DNA of 64,000 nt from Torreya grandis (GCA_037957365.1 JARHVA010004231.1:726001-790000), one strand, 5' to 3'. Shown: positions 49,659 through 63,355, counted from the stretch's first letter. The notes: generated from the sequence alone by a model not told the origin. Translations and numbers: made by a program.

Positions 49659-50855
49659 TATATATATTCTAAGCTATTTATTCTCCCCTATACACACAAC
49701 ATGCATATAATATTCACATTATGACATACATGAAACCAAAATTTAATCAAATTAACATAATAGTTTAAATAAATCAAATTACAAGTGGCCATAAATAAAT
49801 ATTTAAGATAGAAAGAATAAAATATCAATGAAATCATTACAATAATTTAATTATTTAAAACCCAAGTGGCCACATTAATAAAATCAAATTTTGAGTCAAA
49901 TTAATTCAAAATCAATGAAATAACTTCATAAAATAAATTTAATTTTGAGAAAAAAGTGTTGGTTTCAAAATCATTTTTAAATCAACAACTAAAAAAAAAC
50001 TTTCAACATATCAGTATTTTAAAATAAAAAATACTATACTATGTGGCCAAGGAAGCCACCCAATGGGAGAAGGTAAATATAAGCCTTGATTACCTTTAAG
50101 AGGTAAAATAAATACAAATGAAACATCATCTTCCATATGCCTCTCAAACAAGGTGCACAAGGCTAAAATATAGGGTATTTGTCACATGGTTAGGATAAAA
50201 CGTTTTAATTTACATTGATAGATACTTTCACATGGGCATGATAAACATAAAATATCACAAATTCATTTACATGGACATGGGTATAATGGGGCTACATAAT
50301 ACAATTGATGATTGACACTAATACATCCATATCACATTCACCATAGTATAATTATTTAGAGAGGGAATGTCATTTATAAGGGTTTAACACATATAAAAAG
50401 TAATGAAAGTGGGATATATGTAATGGGTTTTCCATTATACACCAACATAAGTTGCTATCAAGGTTAAGGAACATTTCATTAATTCATAACACATTTGTTT
50501 ATATTGGATCACAACATGAGTTTAAGGGAGTTAAAGTACTTCACAACATTATAGAATAATTTTACATGTATACATAAGAGTAAAATCCATCTCATTGGAA
50601 ATAAAAATAATATACTATCATCATCTACATCATCTCTATCAAAACATCAATCATTTCCAATGTTGAAAGAAACACAATCATGATTATACACATTTTCTAC
50701 CAATCACGAACCACAATTGATATGATAGTGAATAAGGAAAACCCACATCCCTCACCAAAGGTGTCACTAAAATAAGTATTAGGGGAAATTTTAGCCATCA
50801 TGACCCATATGGATGTATACTTCCAAGTTGGTACTCTACTATAAAAACTCTATAT
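48913..50855. other. AT-rich DNA with (TA)n, no recognised gene
   Basis: Contains a (TA)n run at about 49610-49655. If the LTR at 48386-48899 is a 3' LTR, the right side should be the end of gypsy pol, but I see no chromodomain, integrase or RNase H motif. The 67-codon minus frame at 49314-49517 is unremarkable. Confidence 0.35.
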
Positions 50856-50860
50856 GTGTG

Positions 50861-52064
50861 TGTTTTTATCAAATTTCATTTTTATGTAAAACACTAAGTG
50901 ACAACACTGCTATGAAAAATTAGAGGAATAATATAAAAATAATAACATTAATTGATTTAGAAATTGTATATTATAAAAAATTACTAAAAATAACAAAGTT
51001 TAATGAGAAAATAAAGACTTGGTTAGAAAATGTATATGTGGGAGGAATTAGAGTCCAAAACTTATTGTGCATAATGGCTTGTTGAATAGAATCAAGAATC
51101 AAGAACTAGACTTAGGCTTGGAAAATAGTGCCATGGTAGGATAGTAGAGGTTTTGCACTCCTATCCACTATGAATTACTCTTTTCCACATTCAATTAGGA
51201 AAATAGGGTTTTGGGGTTCTCTATGTCTTTTTATATAGAACTTATATCTGCTACAAGAGCTTATGATCACTTGGAGAGACCACTATATGAATAATTTTAC
51301 TTCAAAACTCTAGCTCCTTAACATGTGAATATTAATTCAAATAACTAGAGAAAAAAATTTCAATGATTTAATTTAGGTGAGTGAGACCTCTACACCCCAT
51401 GTGTTGAGTGTTACCTACATACCCATACTCTGAACATGGATCAAACTTCATGTAGTTCTTCCATGCTATGGTGGTGTGTGAATAATTGGTGAAATATACT
51501 AGATGTTGGTGTATTATTTATGTGATTAACCTCCTTAAAATTGTGACATTTAAGATGTATTTAGACTTGAGATTTGGGCTACTAAGGCTGTATGTAATAA
51601 AAATAGGGAGAAATAGGTAATTTTTTTCTAGTGATTTTCAATGCAAAATCCCCTTATGTGAAATATGGTTTGAAAAGTATTTGTATATTCATATTTTTGA
51701 AATTATTTAGAATGGGTCTCATTAGGGACATAGGTTTACCTTACCATGAACTTAAAAACTAGTTGTTATTTATCAAGAAGACATGAAAGGGGGAAAGGAC
51801 ATTAGATTAGTGCTCTATAGTCCCATAGGGTGCTCCTTCCTAATGGGTGATTTTATCATGATGAGTGTTAGGCAAGGAATAAAATATGTATAATTTTTAT
51901 AATAATAGGGGTGAGTAATTTAGGGATCATTTATTAGCTTAGAAGAGTGTGTAAGGTGGTTAAAAGTGATTAAAAGGGGACCTAAGAGAGGCCTAGAGTT
52001 AAGTATGTAAGATAATGGTCACAAGTGCATGATTTTAACTTAAATGTTAATTTATGTGTGTACA
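50861..52064 (-). repeat. 3' LTR of gypsy element C
   Basis: 1204 bp, TGTTTTTATC to GTGTGTACA on the plus strand. Aligned with 57226-58454, it differs at many positions, far more than the LTRs of the young copia element. Confidence 0.88.
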
Positions 52065-52079
52065 TTCCCCCCCCCATTT
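52065..52079 (-). other. Polypurine tract of gypsy element C
   Basis: The minus strand reads AAATGGGGGGGGGAA directly before the 3' LTR. Confidence 0.85.
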
Positions 52080-54437
52080 TTATTATATTAATGGATTGAA
52101 AATGAAAGTAATAGATTAAAAGGAAGAATAGTGCATATCAGAGTCTTGGATGTATGTCATAATGTTGAACTTGCTCCATGTAAAAACCTACAATGAAACA
52201 TATGTAATATCAGTGTATAGTTAATATTAATATCAATAGGTGAAAGGAAATTAACTAGAGAGTGATAAAGAATGAATACACCTGATTCATTATGAGAATT
52301 GTTATGGTTTTCCTAGTGCAAAAATAGTGACTATGGCAGATTGTACACTTGTAATTTCATTAACACTAAATATCTTGGATTAGACTATGCATGCCCCAAT
52401 ACTCATGGATAATTGGGAATTAAAAATAAATAAACGTGTGCTTCATTCCATCATTGCCTAGATAAAGTAGTGAAACAATTTAGTATCCCTATATGAATCC
52501 TAATAGATATTTCTCGTGTAGACGCTAGTGTAAATAGAAAACCAACAATGGTAGATTGAATAAGGTTCAATTATGGTGAAAAAATGTTGTAAAACTATTG
52601 AAAATGTGGTGGAAACACTTAGTATAATTTGGGTCTAGTGTATACAATGTGGATAATGACATAAATTATCATTCCATCTACAATACTAGTGCAAAAACTT
52701 AACAATATGGAAGCAATGCACCATGCACATACCCTCAATTGATATCTAGTGCACATAGAATTTGAGATTTATTAAAATAATTATGTGTTTGGGGAAAATC
52801 CCATGTGCCATACTATAACAATGTGTTTCCCATGATTTCCCCCAAATTGAGCTTTAAGACAAAATTGTGTAATTCTAAGTAATTCTAGAAACTAAGACTA
52901 TGAAACTATTGAGTACTATTTTGAGTATGTTAAGGTTATGAGAAATTATATAAATGGATATTTTTGGGACATTTGGAAAATAGTGTTTACAAGGACACTA
53001 GAGTAGTTTTGGTTTGTCCTATCTAATGCAGTGCATCTATTTAAAGTGTTTTTCTATGTATTTTTTGATTTTGAGAACTATGTATTCTATATTAAAATAT
53101 GTATATGTTCTAATAGAAGAAGTCTAGCCTCTAAGACAAACCTCTATGAATTTCCCATATTTTGAGTTGAGGTTTTAATCATGTATAATAATTTAATCAA
53201 AATAGAAAGTTATGCAATAGTTTGTAGTGATGTAAAAATAAAAATATGAGTAATATTGACAACAAGGAAAAATATGGCATCATTATGTATTTAAACCAAG
53301 TATAGTTAGAATATAAGATGCACATGGAAAAAAGAATTCATAGTAAGTGTGTCTATATATATGTGATAATGAATCATGTAGATAAGTGACAAATAAGTAT
53401 ATAATGCTAAATAGAAATACTTAGGGAGGGATGCATGACATCCATCATGGCATTGGAAGGGTTGGGTGGATACATGATGTCCATCATGGTGTAAAAATAT
53501 GATCAAAGAAGCAAGTAATATGTCATGTCCATGGAACACACAATCAAAGAGTATACACACAACACAAAATACACACAATAGAATTCCAATGGGAAAATAC
53601 AAGGGACATGCTCAAATATCACTCACTCAAATAGAAAGCACATACAAGACACATTTAAATGACCTCATATGCATACAAGTAAATAAATGTGGCTTAGATC
53701 CACATAGAAGGACATGTACAGATGTACACATATGAATAGAAGTCACACACAAAGACATGTTAAAATTTACTCGCACACATATAATTATAGATATAAAGCC
53801 TTGGAGAAACTTGGCAATGACATATTCAAATGTCCTCCAAATAAATGGAGAATGCAAAAAATAGATGAAGTTATGAAAATAAATATATAGATCATGAATG
53901 AATATGTAATTTATTAAATAAAATTTAATTTATAACTTGAGTATATTCAATAGATGAGATAAATAATAGTATATTATAATGTTAGTGAGTGAGAAATATC
54001 GAAAGATGTAGTGCTATGTAAATATATTAGCTATTATTAAGATGATATGGGCAAATAAGGATAAAATCTATGTGTATCATGCCTCCATTGAGATAACTAA
54101 TGAATGTACATGCTATATAAAGCCTATGTGTAATTTAAAACTAAGTGTTGATAGTTTGAGCTCACTGGGACAACTATGGTGTGATGAACACTGGAGTAAT
54201 TCACTCCTATCCTACATAACACTCCTATCTAACTACATTTTTTGAGTGTTTAACATTGAAATTGGATGAAATTGAGTCTAGGACTAATATGATGTGTAAC
54301 TCATAATCACTTATGTACACTAGTGAAGTATGTATGATAAAACACCTATAGAATACTATACACAATTAAACTGATGTATGCCAAAATACATATAAGTATA
54401 CATAGGTCTTGGTTTTGGTATTTTAAATTTTTTTATT

Positions 54438-54442
<5 letters not shown>

Positions 54443-54507
<65 letters not shown>
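54443..54507. repeat. (TG)n microsatellite, about 32 units
   Basis: Uninterrupted TG dinucleotides within element C. Confidence 0.97.
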
Positions 54508-54509
<2 letters not shown>

Positions 54510-55185
54510 TAATGTAAATATGATATGACAATCTAGAAATTAAATAACACATACAAGGGATTTCAATAACTAAAAGGTAGGTCTTGTGGTAGATAATCAA
54601 GTGTCAAATAATGGATCTGGCTAAACTCAAATAAATCATCATCATTAAAATCATCATAATACTCATGCTATATGAACATATCCTTGTCCTTAGTGTTACT
54701 CTAAATTTTATACATCTGAATAGCACGTTGATTAACTATGTAAGAGGCCTCATGTGCCATTTGGGATATATCAAATTAGATCATGATATCTCATTCTAAA
54801 ATGTGTGATTATCATCAAAACTATCATGGACAATAAATACTATGTTCCCATTAAATCTTAAATGTGAGACATTTTTGTGTTATATCCATGATAGTTTCCA
54901 TTTATTATAACCATGTGGCATTGAATGTAGCATCTATCTAAGTTATTATGTTTAGTAGGGTGTTCATGAGATTGGGACCACATGCAACTAGGATTATAAT
55001 ATGGCTGATGGAATCCTAGCAAAATATAACATTTTATAACTCACCATAGTCATGCCCTATGTGTTTTAAAAATGAAAGTGTACATGTGTTTGGATTTTAG
55101 TCCTCATCAATGGCTATATGTTGTCGATACCAATTCTCAATGAAAACTTGAATTGTTAAAGCATTATTCCTATAATGTTTATGGT

Positions 55186-55554
55186 TTATGCATACTTGAA
55201 TATATTATGGGCTTTGGTTGACTTAGGTGGAGGTTGTATGATATGTATAGTTCCCTTAGCCTTACACTTAATCATTTTTAATTCTAATAAGGAACATGTA
55301 TCAATAGCATTTCCTATGATTATATGAAAATTATAAAAGGGATTGCCATCCTGGTTTAATAATTGGTTAATGGATTTGTGGTATATGGTTGGTAATGAAA
55401 TCAATCCCATGTTAATTATTATTTGTAACATCACATATGGTCTATCTTGTGCACTGTTTTCATGTATTCTAATAACTAGTTCAATATCCATATTTGTGAT
55501 ATTATTTATTGAATCTAATAATGGTGGTAAAAGTCTATGTGGGATGGTATCCAA
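55186..55554 (-). pseudogene. Gag C-terminal segment with CHHC-type knuckle (element C)
   Basis: An open piece of 122 codons. VMLQIIINMGLISLP resembles the helix before the knuckle in plant gypsy gag. FYNFHIIIGNAIDTC followed by SLLELKMIK is the knuckle, with first C and second H lost. It lies downstream of the protease remnant in transcription order. The frame is open, but the altered ligands argue against function. Confidence 0.6.
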
Positions 55555-55899
55555 CTAATGAAAAATGTTATTTACCTTATTTATATTAGTAATGAATACC
55601 TTATTTATATTTTTATGTATTTGTATGATGCTCTAGAATTATCTTAATATTCCCTTGGGACCATAGGTGTAAAATTTAAACTACATAAATAATCAATAAT
55701 GTTCATTGGAGTTGGGTTGGTGTCTCCCTCTAAAGTAGCCTCAAAATAACTATTGAAATTATTGATGTAAAAATATTTGGGGTCCTTTGGATTTATCAAT
55801 AAAGGTAATTATCACCTATGTTCCAGATTATCCATGTTGGGTGGTGACATCTATGGTGCATATGTATCTGTGGATGGTGGTTGAGGAGTATGTATACTA

Positions 55900-56400
55900 G
55901 ACTCACCAACCTCATATGTATACATATGTTATATAGGAATAATATATAATGGTGACACTATAGTAGGTTGAGGTGCCCCTAATGGTGATGAAATCTGAAA
56001 AGTAAATTCTATAACTTTGCAATATCTAAAGGGATAATTATTGTTGTTTGGACAAGTGTATAAATATCCATCATGGATAAACTTGACACATAGGTGAAAA
56101 TTATAAGGTATTGCCTCTATGACATGTATCCATCGTCTAACTAATAAAAAAACTTAATTTAAAATATCAGTCATTTCTTAAAATTAGGGTTTTTGGTCCC
56201 ATTATAGTATCCAAAGTGATAAAACTCAAAGCCTAACATGGCACATCATCAAATATTTTTATATTTATATATGTATTTTGAATGGATGTCATGTTTATGC
56301 CCAATTTATTCTAGAAATTTGAGGTTAAAAATATTAAGCCCTAAACCATTTTTAATTAGAACTATTTTTATTGATGTATTACTAGTTTGAACTTATGAAA
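55900..56400 (-). pseudogene. Aspartic protease remnant (element C)
   Basis: The minus strand at about 56210-56380 reads GLIFLTSNF.NKLGINMTSI, then NIKIFDDVPC.ALSFITLDT and IMGPKTL, the protease segment after the active site, with the AFDxxxxxALGxIxLPxxxGPxxL pattern of plant gypsy. Further left, PYNFHLCVKFIHDG and GAPQPTIVSPLY follow, matching element B. Stops interrupt. Confidence 0.65.
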
Positions 56401-57209
56401 AATGGTAAATTCTAATCAATGGTTGAATACGACAACAAATAGTTATTTTAAAAAGAGATAACATCCTTAGTTTCCTTTAAAGTAATTAAAATATATGAAA
56501 AATAGGAAGGTTATGTGTCATAAGGCATCAATGTTTTATTAAATTCTTGGTAAATAATATCCTCAAAAATGGTAGCCTTTTAAAGCAACTCTAACATATA
56601 AATATTAGTTTGTGTATTATTTAATTGATCGACAATATCATATTCTCTATTTTGATCTCTTTGTCCCATTGGATTAGGTTGGGTATGAGGCATACTTGTC
56701 TAAATACATTCCTCCTATTTTGGTTGAGGGCTACCCAACCTCATTTAATAACAATAGATCATATTGTAGGATATAATACAATCCTAAGGTTACTAGTAAG
56801 TGTGGGATATGAGAAAATATATTTAGAGGGTCTAGTTGTAAGAGGAACAAAATGAACCATATAAAATCTTTGACATATAATAGTAATCAGTAATAATTTA
56901 AACTAAACCATATAAAAATAATATCCAAACAATGGTGAACCAATAAGGGGTAGACCAATAGATTTTTTAAGTTTCACATTAATATGATGCATCGATAGGC
57001 TTACATACATATGTAATATTTTTCAAACAATATGCAAGGAACATGTTAATATCACCAAGAAAATTTGCACTAAGAACTAATAGATAGGCTTAAACATGAT
57101 AATCATGATTAATTACAAAAAATAGTAAAACAAAGATATAAAACCTTACTAGATAAATTCAAATATAAATAAACCCTAAAAATAAGCTAGGGTTTGTAAT
57201 AGTTGATAA

Positions 57210-57225
57210 TAAACGAGTTCACCAA
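57210..57225 (-). other. Primer-binding-site-like sequence of gypsy element C
   Basis: The plus strand reads CGAGTTCACCAA against the LTR, so the minus strand begins TTGGTGAACTCG. The same TTGGTGAA start adjoins LTR C of the array (10635-10642). Position and TGG start fit a PBS; the tRNA is not identified. Confidence 0.6.
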
Positions 57226-58454
57226 TATCTTTGATCAAATTTGGATTTTATGTAAAACCCTAAATGATAATGATACTATGTAAACATCAAGAGAATAATA
57301 TAAAAATTAAAAAAACTCACTAATTTGGAACTGTTATATTCTATGAACTTACTAAAATATTAGTATAATGAGAAAATAAGGACTTATCTAGAAAATGTAT
57401 CTACTAGAGGAATCAGAGTCTGAAACTTATTATGTAGAGTGGCCTAGTGACTGGAATCAAGAATCAAGAACTAGATTTGGTCCTAGACAATAATGTCATG
57501 GTAGGACACTATAGGGGTGGAAATCATATCTATTATGCAACACTTATGTCCACCTATAGTTAATAAATTAGGGTTTTTAGGTTCTTTGTGTCTTCATCTG
57601 TTGATCCTACATTTGCGTTTGAGCTTACAATCACTTGTAGAAACCACTTTAAGATTGATTTTCCTTCAAAATCCTATTTCCTTGACATGTGAAGACTAAT
57701 GAAAATAAATTAATAAAAAAATATCATCATTTAAAGTTGGGTGAGACCTTAATTCCCCATGTGTTAAGCAGTATTGACATACTAAAACTCCATAAAATGA
57801 TCAAAATTCATGTATATATCCCATGTTACAATGTTGTGTGAATAACTGGTGCACTATGCTAGATGATAATTCAATAATAGTGTGATTAGGTTCCTTAACC
57901 ATGAATTTTGACCATAAAATTTATTTAGGCTTGATCTCTAGGCTACTAAGGCTGTATACCATCAGAATTGGGAGAAATGGGTACTTTGCTCTCAATATGC
58001 AATTATGATTCTAGTGTTTTTTGATGTAGAAGTCCCTTGTATGGACTATGGTTTCAAGTGTTTATATAGTCATATCTATTAAATTATTTTTAATGGGGAT
58101 TATTGGGGACATATGATGACCTTCTTATAGTTTTTTTAATTTAAAAATTAGCCATTATTTAGTGGGAAGACAAGAGAGGAGGAAAGGGAACTAGAGTGGT
58201 GTGTTATAGTCCCATAGGTCATTCTTATCCAATGTGTGATTTCATCATGTTGAGTGGTAGGTAATGACTAAAATATGTGTAACATTGATAATAATAGGGG
58301 TGAGTACGTTTAGGTATCATCTATCAACTTAAAAGAATGTGCAATGTGGTTAAAAGTGATTAAAATGTGCCCTAAGATAAGTCTAGAGCTAAGTTTGTAA
58401 AAAAGTGGTCACAAGTGCATGATTTTAGCTTAAATGTCAATTTATGTGTCTACA
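57226..58454 (-). repeat. 5' LTR of gypsy element C
   Basis: 1229 bp, TATCTTTGATC to GTGTCTACA on the plus strand. The inner TG has become TA. Two stretches are well conserved with the other LTR: the block around 57430 versus 51080, and the block around 57940 versus 51580. Confidence 0.87.
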
Positions 58455-58459
58455 GTGTG

Positions 58460-59626
58460 CCTATGTGCATCATAAATGTTTTTATGAATCTTATATTTTT
58501 TTGACCATCTATGAATCATATCATTTGCATTTACGGTTATCTAATTTTGTAGTGCTCAAAGTTCTTAATCCCTTCAAGAGTCATGATGAATGTTAGCTTT
58601 GTTATTAAACATGTATCATATACGTATTTTATTTTATAATTTCAATTTATTTCAATATTTATATGTTTCCATGAAAGTTATCTCCAAATATAAGGAAGAT
58701 TAACTACCCAAGCATAAACATATAAGTTAAGATGTAAAAAATTTCATAGCTAAATTGGAATTAAAATGTCATACTCTAATATCCTTCATAGTAGAAAAGA
58801 AGTATAATATTGGCACTTGGTGCCTTGAGAACAAAACATACGATCACTAAGTATAACTACATAATATAATGGTAAAATAAAATTTAGGCCCCCAAATATA
58901 TCCAAACTCAAAGTTTTGATGGTCCTACCCCTGGTACCCTATTTCCCAGAGCAAGATTCTCTTTGGAAGCTAAGTCATTATCAATTTAACCACCTTGTCC
59001 ATCCTCAATAGGTTTAGAGATCAAATGCATATTATATGGGAAACAAAGTGGCCCACAAACCCACACAAGTATCATGCCTCTAAAGAATGTCCCTTCATAT
59101 GTGGGGTTCCCAATAGTTTGCTTGGTCCTACGATAGAAATAGTTATGGTTTACCCTATTTATGATGTAACATTAAAACTATGTTGGTCTTGCCTTGAGGA
59201 CACAAAATTCCTAGAGTAAATGGAAGCCATCCCATATGGAGACTGATCATGCCTCTCTTGCACCTACAACTTCCCTCCAATATAACCTATTAAGTAACAT
59301 GGTATGTATATCCTTGGTTAGGACTATTTATGGGCCATAATACATGTTGTTGGCAAGGAGGGGATATCTTAGGTAAATCTTAATTTTGGGGTAGTCTATC
59401 CTCCAAAATGTTTGTCATATGTTGAAAGGTTTATATGATTTTCTTATTTATTTTCACCAACTACTCAAGTTATGGTTTCTAATTATTCCCATTGCAAGAA
59501 CTACCTAATCTTCCCTCAAATGACATACTAAGATTGATCAAGATTAAAATAGGCTAGAGAAGTATCAATTTGAAACTAAACATCACAGATATCCCTATGT
59601 TAAAATCAAGCTATGATACAAAAATG
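58460..59626. other. Unrecognised stretch between gypsy C and repeat D
   Basis: Slightly richer in GC at 58900-59350 than its flanks. An open plus frame (58995-59216) of 74 codons has no recognisable domain. If repeat D copy 2 is a minus-strand 5' LTR, this would be its leader and gag region, but I see no gag motif. Confidence 0.3.
59612..59626 (-). other. Decayed PBS-like site beside repeat D copy 2
   Basis: The plus strand AAGCTATGATACAAAAA precedes TGTCAGACCCC. On the minus strand TTGTATCATAGCTT matches TGGTATCAGAGCTT at 12 of 14 positions, suggesting repeat D copy 2 is the 5' LTR of a minus-strand element. Confidence 0.5.
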
Positions 59627-62004
59627 TCAGACCCCAAATTTAAGAAAAAAACTTTACTAAACCTAATAAAAACATGATTTATTGTTGTTTGAATTAATAT
59701 GACCATCATCTTAACAATTATCTAAGCTACACATAGTGTGACACATAATAATTTTGATTAGCTTATATTATTATAATTAAGTTTTGTAATGAGACTACAA
59801 AAAAGGGTGGTAACCAAGAAACACCACCAAATGTGCTTAAAATAAGGTAATTTGAAAAATTAAACTTATCTTGGGATTATAAATTGATTTTTTAAAACAT
59901 TATGTTAACAATTCTTTAACTCCTCAATCCTCAAAAAGAAATGATCTCACTAGAGAATATTAACTAATATAAGGGAATAAGGTGAGTTAAACCTAACCTA
60001 ACCTATTACCTAGACCCAATTCCCCCACCATAACTTTTGTAGTATACATATTCACTCCATGGAATTAGGGTCTGATGTGATTCTCCTTAAACTTGAGATG
60101 GCCTCCTCCATGAGACATTATCACCAAAATATGGTTGGAATTCTAAGTCAAAAAGAGATATCCTAAACCAATCCACTCAAGCAAAATTCTATAAGCTCTA
60201 TTCATCTTAAATCAAAATGAAACCATGACTCAACATGACCACTCAACATAAAACAACTAGATTGATCAAGTCCAGGTGTTTACATATAAGCACTATCATG
60301 TTAGAGCACAAACAAGGTCCAAGAGGAACAAAAAAGGAACCCATATTACTTTTACCCAACCAAAATATTAATCTTATCACTCTTTATTTACACTACCTAG
60401 GGAATATTTGTCTTGTGAGCATATTTATACCAACAACCAAGGTCAAGACCTAAGAACATAACTCACTTACTAGAGGTAAAACAAGGGTTACAACCCAGCA
60501 TATAACTATGGACTCAACAAATACATGTATACTTATAAAAAAAAACTAAACTAGAATGTTATTAACACATAATCATAACACACTAAATTTTTTTCCTATG
60601 GAAAAGTGCTCTAAGGGTTACTTATTAATGCACATGTTCCAATAAAACACTAAGTTAGTCATTGATTCCATAATAAGGAAGCATCATAGGGTTAATACTA
60701 TATACCTATCCCCCCTTCCTAAGATACATACATATTTTTGGTGATCACATTCACACATTAAATTATGGTAGTTATAGTTCACATTTACTTAAATAAGTGT
60801 TAAATCAAACATGAAGTCACTTGTGATTCACCAAAAAATCACATGACTGAGCTAACATAGTTACCCTCATGGGTAACATTGTGAACAATGGTTGGACCTA
60901 AGAACAATTAGGCACTACCACATTATTAAAAGAAACATCTAAACATGTGATAAAAAGTGAACTTATACTTATAAATTTTGGACAAGAAAGGCAAGCCTTA
61001 CTAAAAAAGGGTTTTATACATTTGCTAACAGGACTCCCATTCTTCGACCTAACAAAGTGAAACCAAGGCCTTAAAAAAACAAGACAATTATGACCTAAAT
61101 CCAAACTAAGGTTCAATATATGTCTTATCCTAAAAGGATGCAATATAGCCTCAAGTAAAATTTATATCCAATAATAATACATTTAAACTAAAGACTATAA
61201 CGTGAACTACCCCTAATCATTACAAAGCACACTAATCTTTAAAATAATAAATTAGGTACAAAAACACCCTTGTATAATTATGTTAATAAAGAGATATATT
61301 TTTTTGAGTATCAAGAGTTTTTAAGCTATAGGTAACATGTTTTAAGCATTTAAACATTTTTATGGTGAAGAAAACATCAATTTTGCTTTAAATTCCAAAA
61401 TGCATTTAACGACTAAAAACTGTCTTACAAAAATTATTTGTGAATTGGTTTTAAAATTGTCTCTTTAAAATAATAAAATCTTATAATAAATTTGTTTGAT
61501 TAAATGATTGAAAAATCCAAAAATAAATAATATTTTTAACACTTTTAGTTTTGAGAATTTTTATTTCTTGATATTTTATTTTAGTCAATTCTAAATTGAC
61601 TTTGGAGGAAAGAAATAATAGAGTATATTTGTTCCCCAATTTACCTTCAAGGCTGGCTACAAGGGACCGGTGTTAAAGGTGTTAAAAATTGTTTAATTAT
61701 TTTTGGTGAATTTCACATCCTACAAGAATTATTTTTGAAATCTTTGTTTAGGAAAATTTATATTTTATATATTTAATTTATTCATTCTAAAAAAGGGTTT
61801 AGAAGTGTAGGTACCTTATTAGAATTTATTTAATTATTTTAAAAACTTTGAATTTATAAGCTTTATTCTTCTAAATACATTAATATTTTACAAAATTGAG
61901 CATTAACAATAAAAATTAATTAATTAATAACTTGTTTACTAGAAATTTTAATTAATTAATTAATTATTCTATTACACAAGATACCTATCTCCACTTGTGT
62001 CTAG
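59627..62004. repeat. Repeat D, copy 2 (uninterrupted; probable long LTR)
   Basis: About 2.4 kb, starting TGTCAGACCCC and ending at TTGTGTCTAG, colinear with the four blocks of copy 1. Its end contains a short inverted repeat ACACAAG / CTTGTGT (61974-62000). It gives the empty-site sequence for the three insertions in copy 1. It has no conserved open frame. Confidence 0.8.
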
Positions 62005-63229
62005 ATGTTGACCACCTATTTACTAAGAGGGGGGATGAATTAGTAGATCTCGAAAATGAATTTCTTATGACTTTCAAGATGAATTTTAACATATTTAATC
62101 TTAAAAAAATAAATTAAATATATCACATGCCTAAAATCACAACACACAACACTAGATTTATACATGGAAACCCAAAGGGAAAAACCACAGTGAGAATGTT
62201 GCTAGAAGCTACTATTCTAATCTAGCCTCACAAAGTTTATCTCACTGACTAAACCTCACTACTTACATTTAAGGACACCCATCCCAAGGAGACACCAATC
62301 CCTTATTTTAAAAGAACCAACTCTAAGGAAGCACCCACTCCCTATCCTAAGCACCAACCTAGCTTAATTTGATGGTACCAACCAATCAGACATTTACACT
62401 TCAAATTCATGAATTAGATTCACACTAGAATCCAGTCTATGTTCTTTGTTGCATGTCTATTCTGCAACTACTCATTTCTCATTCAATACACTCTTGTGTG
62501 ATCTTCACTCTTTCTACACCTTTTCTCTATGTCTAAATTTATTTGTCTGACACTGTGGTATTCTATAATTTGACCATTATTCCTTTATGTTCAAATGAGT
62601 CTCATATTTCTACATCTACAGATCAACTCCTCTCGACTCCTCTCATTCCAAAAATGAATAATGACTACTTTTATTCCCTAATATTCATCACTTTGGAATT
62701 TTTCATCAATCAAAACTTAGATGAGTCTCTTTAATTTATACATTTTTCATTCATTGCTTGTCTCTTCTCATTCCAAGAAAATGACTATTTGACTTCTATT
62801 CTCTAAGCCTCTTTAAATTATGCCCTTGTCACATCAATTACCACACTCATAAAATTATAAAATAGTTTTATTTTGATTTTTTCTATTTATATCCTTCAAC
62901 CATCTCACCAGATTATTGTAACTAACTCATTTCGATAGTTCATTTATTTTCATTCCAAATTTGAAACGTGTCCATCAATTTTTCCATGTGAGCTCCATAT
63001 GCCATTCAATCTCTGAAGATGTATGATATCTATATTGGCTTGGTCATTAAAATTTGGCATGTTGGCCTCATCTCATTTTCTTTGGCATTCCTATATTACT
63101 TTTACTCCTTTGATCTTTTTAGACTTGCTCAAACTTTAACTCATTTTGATCTGTCGACACTTTTGAAAAATCCCTATGAGACTCCACACTTATCCTTCAA
63201 AAATGTTATAAGTGACCTATATTTATTAT
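62005..63229. repeat. Dispersed-repeat-like segment
   Basis: Begins with AGAGGGGGGATGAATTAG, and at 62150-62190 has ACTAGATTTATACATGGAAA followed by GGGAAAAACCACAGTG, strings I associate with a widespread plant repeat. Its edges are not visible. The open plus frames at 62543-62731 and 63019-63228 are not recognised. Confidence 0.35.
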
Positions 63230-63355
63230 AAAGTATCCTTTGAAAACTTTGTAAGATTTAATTCCATCTAAAACTATCCTTTGGGAACTTTGTAAGTGTC
63301 CTCTCCATCTAAAAGTATCCTTCAAGAATTTTGTAAGTGTCCACCTGCCTTAGAC
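63230..63355. repeat. 42-bp minisatellite, three units
   Basis: Units beginning AAGTATCCTTTGAAAACTTTG (63230), ACTATCCTTTGGGAACTTTG (63273) and AGTATCCTTCAAGAATTTTG (63314), each followed by TAAG and a CCATCT-containing tail. Confidence 0.75.

Larger units (their letters stand above)
50861..58454 (-). mobile_element. Ty3/gypsy element C, structurally complete, non-coding-competent
   Basis: Minus-strand element with LTRs 50861-52064 and 57226-58454, PPT, PBS-like site and an exact 5-bp TSD GTGTG at 50856-50860 and 58455-58459. Internal region is 5.2 kb. The LTRs share stretches with those of the array at 3307-11972 (for example the ACCTACATA...CATACTCTGA block), so it is a related subfamily. 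Coding remnants are protease (56205-56400) and a zinc knuckle (55186-55554). I found no RT or integrase. Confidence 0.88.

Noticed and set aside
53499..53857. Plus and minus frames rich in His, Cys and Thr
   Set aside because: Located in the non-coding spacer of gypsy element C; not conserved in elements A or B.
55343..55558. Plus-strand frame opposite the knuckle
   Set aside because: Shadow of the minus-strand gag segment.
62005..63229. A protein-coding host gene near the right end
   Set aside because: No domain, no convincing exon structure, and repeat-like strings at its start.
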